DNA from: Marinifilum breve
GTDB taxonomy: Bacteria > Bacteroidota > Bacteroidia > Bacteroidales > Marinifilaceae
DNA: 64,000 nucleotides
Reading direction: 5' to 3'
NCBI RefSeq assembly: GCF_003202155.1
Contig: NZ_QFLI01000010.1
Location: 62,001-126,000 of the forward strand
Positions 59,963 to 64,000 of the stretch are shown piece by piece; position 1 is the first letter of the stretch; each line of letters begins with the position of its first letter. Position numbers and translations under genes: made by a program. Under the pieces are notes generated by a model, which was given only the letters and a program-made list of their open reading frames with translations, was not told the DNA's origin and did no database searches.

Positions 59963-60760
59963 ATGATGAAAAGACTACCTATTATTCTGATCGTTCTGGG
60001 TGTATTCCTGGTATCCTGTCAGCAAAAGACCACAAAAGATGATGATACATCTCAAGTATCTGAAACGGAAAAGAAAGTTGAGTATCCAGAAGTCGTGGAA
60101 TTTCCATCGATGGATTCTTTGATGATTACAGCTCATCTGTATCAAATTGATAAAACATCACCTTTCATTCTGCTTTGTCACCAAGCCAGGTTCAACAAGT
60201 TCGAGTATTCGGGAATTGCTGAGAAGCTGAACGAAATGGGCTTTAACTGCATGGCAATTGATCAGCGTTCGGGTGGACCTATCGGAAAAACACAAAACGA
60301 AACTTACTTGCGTGCCCTTAAAAAAGGATTGGAGATATCTTATGTGGATGCAGAGCCAGATATCCGAGCAGCGATCAAATATGTGAGTCAGACTTATTCG
60401 GATAAGGTGATTCTTTGGGGATCTTCCTATTCTTCCACCTTAGCACTTTACTTGGGTGTAGAACTGGATGAAGTTTCAGCAGTGATCTCTTTCAGTCCGG
60501 GAAATTACATGGCGGATCAAAAAGGATCTCTTATAGATAAGCTGGAAGGATTTGAAAAGCCAATGTTTATTACCAGTTCGAATTATGAAGCCAAATACGT
60601 AAAAGAATTGTTGGAGAAGCATAAAATGATAGAAAAGCAGGTACATTTTATTCCAGAAGGTCCGGGGCATCATGGTTCACGTGCGCTTTGGATCAATCAG
60701 CAAGGAGGAGAGGAGTACTGGACTGCAATTGGTGCTTTTTTAAATGATATAAAGAATTAG
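59963..60760 (+). CDS. Alpha/beta-hydrolase lipoprotein
   Basis: 265 residues. Lipobox LVSC (C19). SPFILLCHQARFNKFEYSGIAEKLNEMGFNCMAIDQRSGG, then VILWGSSYSSTLALYLG with nucleophile Ser in G-S-S-Y-S, and the C-terminal FIPEGPGHHGSRAL with the probable catalytic His. The motif has Ser where Gly is usual after the nucleophile (GxSxS), seen in a minority of esterases. Anchored in the envelope facing the periplasm or outside. Substrate unknown. Confidence 0.85.
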   Translation: MMKRLPIILIVLGVFLVSCQQKTTKDDDTSQVSETEKKVEYPEVVEFPSMDSLMITAHLYQIDKTSPFILLCHQARFNKFEYSGIAEKLNEMGFNCMAIDQRSGGPIGKTQNETYLRALKKGLEISYVDAEPDIRAAIKYVSQTYSDKVILWGSSYSSTLALYLGVELDEVSAVISFSPGNYMADQKGSLIDKLEGFEKPMFITSSNYEAKYVKELLEKHKMIEKQVHFIPEGPGHHGSRALWINQQGGEEYWTAIGAFLNDIKN

Positions 60761-60794
60761 TTAGGCTTAGTTTATTACACACAGACTTGATGGG

Positions 60795-60817
60795 GGGAAT
60801 GGCATTGTGCTGTTCCC
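60795..60817 (+). terminator. 23-mer stem-loop, copy 1
   Basis: GGGAA...TTCCC with an inner GCA/TGC pair. Identical to the sequence at 61439-61461. It lies 34 nt after the hydrolase stop and is followed by TAATCTTTT. Confidence 0.65.
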
Positions 60818-60903
60818 TAATCTTTTAAAAGCTTATTAGAATATTTGTTTGATTTATTTATAAATATTACTTTCAAGAAAATTAAATTAAATAAAAAATT
60901 GTA

Positions 60904-61326
60904 ATGAAAAAGCTTTTACTAATCACATCACTTATTGGAATTTTCTTTGTAAGTTCTGCACAAACTAAAAATTGGACTGCAAGCTATTATCACAAAAATG
61001 AATTAGGAATTGCATTGTTTACGCAAGGACAATTTTATCCCGAGTTAAGAATTCAAGCTGAGAATGAATACTTTGATAATACAGAAGTATCGTTGTTTGT
61101 TCGTAATGATTTATCTGTTGAGTTAGCTTCTGATGTAAACCTTTCTTGGGGAGTTGGTGCATCTGTAATAGATGGAGAATTTGGAAATTTTAGAGTCCCC
61201 TTGTACATTGTTAAAAAGGATGTTTTAGCAGAAAATATAAATCTAATGTTAGGATTGGAGTTGAATTCTGATTTTGAAGATAAAACCAAACTACTTCCTA
61301 AATTTGGAATTAGTTTAAACTTTTAA
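60904..61326 (+). CDS. Small secreted protein, probable beta-barrel
   Basis: 140 residues with a signal peptide (MKKLLLITSLIGIFFVSSAQ). The mature part is made of alternating strands: ELGIALFTQGQFYPELRIQAENEYF, TEVSLFVRNDLSVELASDVNLSWGVGASVI, NLMLGLELNSDFEDKTKLLPKFGISLNF with a C-terminal aromatic, as in small outer-membrane barrels. Not assigned to a family. It is bracketed by identical 23 bp stem-loops at 60795 and 61439. Confidence 0.65.
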   Translation: MKKLLLITSLIGIFFVSSAQTKNWTASYYHKNELGIALFTQGQFYPELRIQAENEYFDNTEVSLFVRNDLSVELASDVNLSWGVGASVIDGEFGNFRVPLYIVKKDVLAENINLMLGLELNSDFEDKTKLLPKFGISLNF

Positions 61327-61438
61327 TTTTAGGATTTAGATTTCTATGTAATACTTATAGCTGTGATATTCATTATTTCTAAGCAAGGTAGTGAAGCTAT
61401 AAGCTAAGATTATCAATTTATAAGAAACAAAATTTATA

Positions 61439-61461
61439 GGGAATGGCATTGTGCTGTTCCC
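61439..61461 (+). terminator. 23-mer stem-loop, copy 2
   Basis: Same 23 bases as copy 1, here followed by TTTTATTTTT, which makes a fair terminator. Upstream at 61354-61403, CTTATAGCT and AGCTATAAG form another 9 bp inverted repeat. Confidence 0.7.
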
Positions 61462-61528
61462 TTTTATTTTTAGCTACTTTTTAACACAGATATGAAATGA
61501 CATTATTGAGATACTTAATCGTTGAAAC

Positions 61529-61755
61529 AACCACAAAGGTACACAGGGGAACACAGAGGATTATTATTTCTTTGTGTTCCCCTGTGTTTAGAATTGAATA
61601 AGACAATCTTAAATAAATTAAGAATGAAATTGCATCAGGACAAGTACATCTTTCTTAAGTGAAGAAGAGAATTTGTTTAATCTGAAAGACATGCACAGAG
61701 CCCATAGGGTCAAGTATGTCTAAATTCTCTGTGTTCCTCTGTGTACTCTGTGGTT
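61529..61755. mobile_element. MITE-like element with 30 bp terminal inverted repeats
   Basis: The left end (61529-61558) and the reverse complement of the right end (61727-61755) agree at all but two positions and one indel: both read AACCACA...TACACAG...GGAACACAGAG. Inside, the left arm also pairs with CTTTGTGTTCCCCTGTGT at 61570-61587. About 170 bp of noncoding DNA lies between. No transposase is encoded. With the 23-mer at 61439 it fills the 476 bp gap 61327-61802. Confidence 0.65.
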
Positions 61756-61768
61756 TACCTAATTACAA

Positions 61769-61796
61769 TTGTTTTGTGAAAATCAAGTTATATTTG
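61769..61796 (+). promoter_or_regulatory. Promoter giving a leaderless AraC-regulator mRNA
   Basis: TTG (61769-61771), 17 nt, TATATTTG (61789-61796). The ATG starts at 61803, six bases after the -7 box, just where transcription should begin. Confidence 0.5.
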
Positions 61797-61802
61797 TAAG
61801 CG

Positions 61803-62594
61803 ATGTTGGATATCAGAACATATCAGCCCAAACAGTATTCCGATTTGATAGAACGAATTTGGGTACTTGAATCTGGCAATGAAGCAATTGATGTGCTAAT
61901 ACCACCAAGTCAGTACATGCAATTACTGGTTCCATTGGAAGGCTCTGAATACAATTGGAATGGCAGGCCCAATGGTAAGAATGTGCTTGAAGGCATTAGT
62001 TTGCAGACCAATTGTGTGCATTATCCTGCAGGAACAAAACTTTTGGGCATTCGCTTTTATCCATTTGGAGCATTTCCTTTTCTGCAATGCGAAGGAAAGG
62101 ATTTACTGAATCAAATGATGGAAGTAACACTTCCAGGAAAACTGGGACTTGAAGCCGTGAATGATGAGGAACTGTTGAATGAAGTCTATCATATGCTACA
62201 TGTGCTTTACGATGAGTTTTCCTATCAAAGAATTAAACCCCTAAAAGATTATTACCAGACTGTTCGATGGAGTGAGGACTCCATGTCGATTGAAGAATAT
62301 TGCAAATTGAATGATACTAACTACACGACCTTAAACCGAAAGTTTTCCATTATTACAGGCTTAAGTACCAAAAAGTTTGAACGTCTAGTAAAATTCCGAA
62401 AATCGTTATGCAATTTAATTGATAGTAAGGATAAACTAACCGAGATAGGTGCTGATGCTGGTTATTTCGATCAGGCCCATTTTATACGTGAATTCAAATT
62501 GTTTCTTCATTGTACCCCGTCTACCTACCAATCCTTGATCCAATCGGCGGATAAGGATACACAAATCATTAATTACAACTTCAGATTATTTTAA
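61803..62594 (+). CDS. AraC-family regulator with DUF6597-type N-terminus
   Basis: 263 residues. The N-terminal domain (1-110) has the DUF6597 pattern: LDIRTYQPKQYSDLIERIWVLE, VLIPPSQYMQLLVPLEG and FPFGAFPFLQ-type segments. The C-terminal AraC HTH pair (about 155-250) includes SIEEYCKLNDTNYTTLNRKFSIITGLSTKKFERLVKFRKSL and LTEIGADAGYFDQAHFIREFKLFLHCTPSTY. Ligand unknown. A palindrome in the following gap and the co-directional VOC and HAD genes suggest these are targets, by position. Confidence 0.87.
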   Translation: MLDIRTYQPKQYSDLIERIWVLESGNEAIDVLIPPSQYMQLLVPLEGSEYNWNGRPNGKNVLEGISLQTNCVHYPAGTKLLGIRFYPFGAFPFLQCEGKDLLNQMMEVTLPGKLGLEAVNDEELLNEVYHMLHVLYDEFSYQRIKPLKDYYQTVRWSEDSMSIEEYCKLNDTNYTTLNRKFSIITGLSTKKFERLVKFRKSLCNLIDSKDKLTEIGADAGYFDQAHFIREFKLFLHCTPSTYQSLIQSADKDTQIINYNFRLF

Positions 62595-62613
62595 GTGCTT
62601 AAAATATACAATT

Positions 62614-62640
62614 CTGCTTGCTGGAAGCAGTATAGCTTTG
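62614..62640 (+). promoter_or_regulatory. Palindrome and -7 box upstream of the VOC gene
   Basis: CTGCTT-GCTGG-AAGCAG (62614-62630) lies directly before TAGCTTTG (62633-62640), an exact -7 box. A repressor or activator site in the promoter spacer is likely; the AraC protein encoded upstream is a candidate binder. Confidence 0.45.
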
Positions 62641-62676
62641 TCTTTTGAAATTTAAATGGTGTAAAATCAAAAAGAC

Positions 62677-63066
62677 ATGAGAATAGAACATTTGGCAATT
62701 TGGACTCGTGATTTAGAATCTATGAGATCCTTCTATGTGAAGTATTTTAAGATGATTAGCAGCAAAAAGTACCACAACGAAAAGAAAGGGTTTACTTCTT
62801 ATTTTTTATCCTTTGAAGGGGAAAAGAGCAGGATTGAGTTGATGCATAGGGATGATATTACCAAAGAAAGTAAGGATAGGGAGAGTTGTTTTGGATTTAC
62901 TCATTTCGCGATTTCGGTGGGAGGCAAAGACAAGGTTGATGAACTGACTGAACTCATGAGAGCAGATCAATGCAGAATAGTTGGTGAACCTAGAACAACA
63001 GGAGATGGCTACTATGAAAGTGTTGTGTTGGATTGTGAGGGAAATCGTGTGGAAATAACGGAATAG
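62677..63066 (+). CDS. VOC-family (glyoxalase-fold) protein
   Basis: 129 residues forming a single VOC module: MRIEHLAIWTRDLESMRSFYVKYF, FLSFEGEKSRIELMHR, FGFTHFAISVGGKDKVDELTELM and GYYESVVLDCEGNRVEITE. Possible metal ligands are H5, E52 (in RIELMHR), H75 (in FTHFAIS) and E125 (in EITE), the typical H/E/H/E layout. This suggests a lyase, isomerase or resistance-type activity with unknown substrate. It is followed after 5 nt by the HAD gene, so they form one operon. Confidence 0.88.
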   Translation: MRIEHLAIWTRDLESMRSFYVKYFKMISSKKYHNEKKGFTSYFLSFEGEKSRIELMHRDDITKESKDRESCFGFTHFAISVGGKDKVDELTELMRADQCRIVGEPRTTGDGYYESVVLDCEGNRVEITE

Positions 63067-63071
63067 TCAAG

Positions 63072-63734
63072 ATGGAAATAAAGAATATTGTATTTGATTT
63101 TGGTGGAGTACTGATCGATTGGGATCCACGTTATTTGTATCGAAAAGTGTTTGGGAATGAGCATGAATTGGAACTATTTTTAAAGGAGGTGTGTCATGCT
63201 GATTGGAATCAAAAATTGGATGCTGGTATTTCCTTTGATGAAGCAATTGCAGAACGGGTGAAAAAGTTTCCTCATAACGAAAAAGAGATCAGAAAATATC
63301 AAAATGATTGGATAGAGATGATAGGAGGTGAGATCAGGGAACATACTAGTTTAATTCCTGTATTATCTCAAAACTATCAGTTGTATGGCTTGACAAATTG
63401 GTCTGCAGAAACCTTTCCTTTGGTTTACTCTCGATTTGAATTCTTTAAAGAATTGAAGGGGATAGTGGTGTCAGGAGAAGAGAAAATGGTGAAACCAGAT
63501 GAAGAAATCTTCAACTTGTTGTTGGAGAGATACGAGCTAAAGGCAGAAGAGACGCTTTTTATAGATGATAATGTGAATAATATAAAAGCGGCAAATAACC
63601 TAGTTTTTAAGACGATTCATGTAGAAGAAGGTATGGATTTGATTCATGAATTAAAAAAGTTTAGTATTTCGACTGATTGTAAAAAAAGGAAATCCATTTC
63701 TGTTCATCGATATTGTGTAGGTATCAATTCTTAA
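63072..63734 (+). CDS. HAD-superfamily hydrolase (subfamily IA)
   Basis: 220 residues. Motif I VFDFGGVLIDWDP has nucleophile D9 but Gly where the second Asp of DxD is usual; this occurs in YihX and dehalogenase-like members. Motif II is LTNWS (Thr), motif III Lys in MVKPDEEIF, and motif IV FIDDNVNNI. The alpha-helical cap at 20-80 (type I) is present. The last 20 residues (STDCKKRKSISVHRYCVGINS) are an unusual basic tail. It probably dephosphorylates a small metabolite. It shares an operon with the VOC gene. Confidence 0.87.
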   Translation: MEIKNIVFDFGGVLIDWDPRYLYRKVFGNEHELELFLKEVCHADWNQKLDAGISFDEAIAERVKKFPHNEKEIRKYQNDWIEMIGGEIREHTSLIPVLSQNYQLYGLTNWSAETFPLVYSRFEFFKELKGIVVSGEEKMVKPDEEIFNLLLERYELKAEETLFIDDNVNNIKAANNLVFKTIHVEEGMDLIHELKKFSISTDCKKRKSISVHRYCVGINS

Positions 63735-63804
63735 TGGCTTTAGGTAAAAGGATTTTATTTCCTCAAACACAAATTGTAACTTAAAGTATCTTAATCGCAA
63801 TGCC

Positions 63805-64000
63805 ATGAGATATCTACTGCTAGTTACATTATTACTGATTTCTTTTTCATGCAGCCATCCTGTTGATAAGAAAAGAATTATCGATTCGGAGAAGTTCGAT
63901 GAGATCATCTCAAAAAAGGAGAAAACACTGGTATACATTTGGACTACATGGTGTAGTGGCTGCAGAAAGAGTCTGGAGAAAACATTGCCTAAGTTGATAC
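63805..64000 (+). CDS. Thioredoxin-like lipoprotein, start only
   Basis: 65 residues visible: MRYLLLVTLLLISFSCSHPVDK with the lipobox FSC at 16, then TLVYIWTTWCSGCRKSLEKTLPKLI. The CxxC (WCSGC) and the W-x-x-W context are those of a thioredoxin-fold oxidoreductase of the TlpA/ResA kind facing the periplasm. The rest lies beyond the window. The ATG is at 63805, 70 bp after the HAD gene stop. Confidence 0.75.
   Translation, partial: MRYLLLVTLLLISFSCSHPVDKKRIIDSEKFDEIISKKEKTLVYIWTTWCSGCRKSLEKTLPKLI

Overview
The window is a 64 kb chromosomal segment of a member of the Bacteroidota, most likely a marine or anaerobic member of the Marinilabiliales/Marinifilaceae type; the family is inference. The support is AT-rich DNA, promoters of the Bacteroidota type (TTTG, about 19 nt, TAnnTTTG), weak or absent Shine-Dalgarno sequences, many lipoproteins with a Ser/Cys lipobox, AraC regulators with membrane domains, a TPR-lipoprotein histidine kinase, and the gene order of the ATP synthase. 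No rRNA, tRNA, phage, IS transposase or CRISPR array was found.

Layout. 1-6.7 kb: exonuclease III (cut by the window edge), rsgA, mnmH, a YceI protein, an orphan histidine kinase, and a yceD-rpmF-fabH cluster with two promoters. 7-13.4 kb: bactofilin, an AtpZ-like gene, a membrane protein and atpBEFHAG. The atpDC genes for beta and epsilon lie 22 kb away at 35.4-37.3 kb, so one enzyme is made from two loci in this window. 13.5-19.9 kb: envelope and secreted proteins (S41 peptidase, beta-barrel, TraB-like lipoprotein, alpha/beta hydrolase) and a membrane AraC regulator. 19.9-27 kb: a seven-gene operon of unknown function (two zinc-ribbon membrane proteins, lipoprotein, small membrane proteins, and a last gene broken by an in-frame TAG), divergent from a NarL-type response regulator and a TPR lipoprotein kinase. 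27-29.7 kb: an HU-like protein, a LuxR regulator, and a repeat island holding a DUF559 endonuclease-like gene whose C-terminus is encoded by the repeat. 29.7-39.3 kb: Na/Pi cotransporter, MMPL transporter, polyprenyl synthase, atpDC, a heptosyltransferase-like enzyme and a glutathione peroxidase. 39.3-47.3 kb (minus strand): a two-component system followed by GT2, LpxB-N-like, GT39 and epimerase genes, which looks like a regulated lipid A or LPS sugar-modification operon; it runs on to a small secreted protein and a membrane 4Fe-4S protein. 47.3-64 kb: serine hydrolase, BrkB/YihY, a BaeSR-like two-component pair, an M81 peptidase lipoprotein, several secreted proteins of unknown function, an AraC-VOC-HAD group, and the start of a thioredoxin-like lipoprotein.

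The accessory interest lies in small palindromic repeats. At least five families are present: CCCC-TAAA-GGGG elements, CCCGATA/TATCGGG palindromes, AATTAACAAT-type AT-rich repeats, a GGGAA/TTCCC 23-mer, and a MITE-like element with 30 bp terminal inverted repeats. They sit inside the atp operons, end several reading frames, and nest inside each other. The DUF559 gene set between copies of one family is the best candidate for an undescribed repeat-mobilising or repeat-associated nuclease system.
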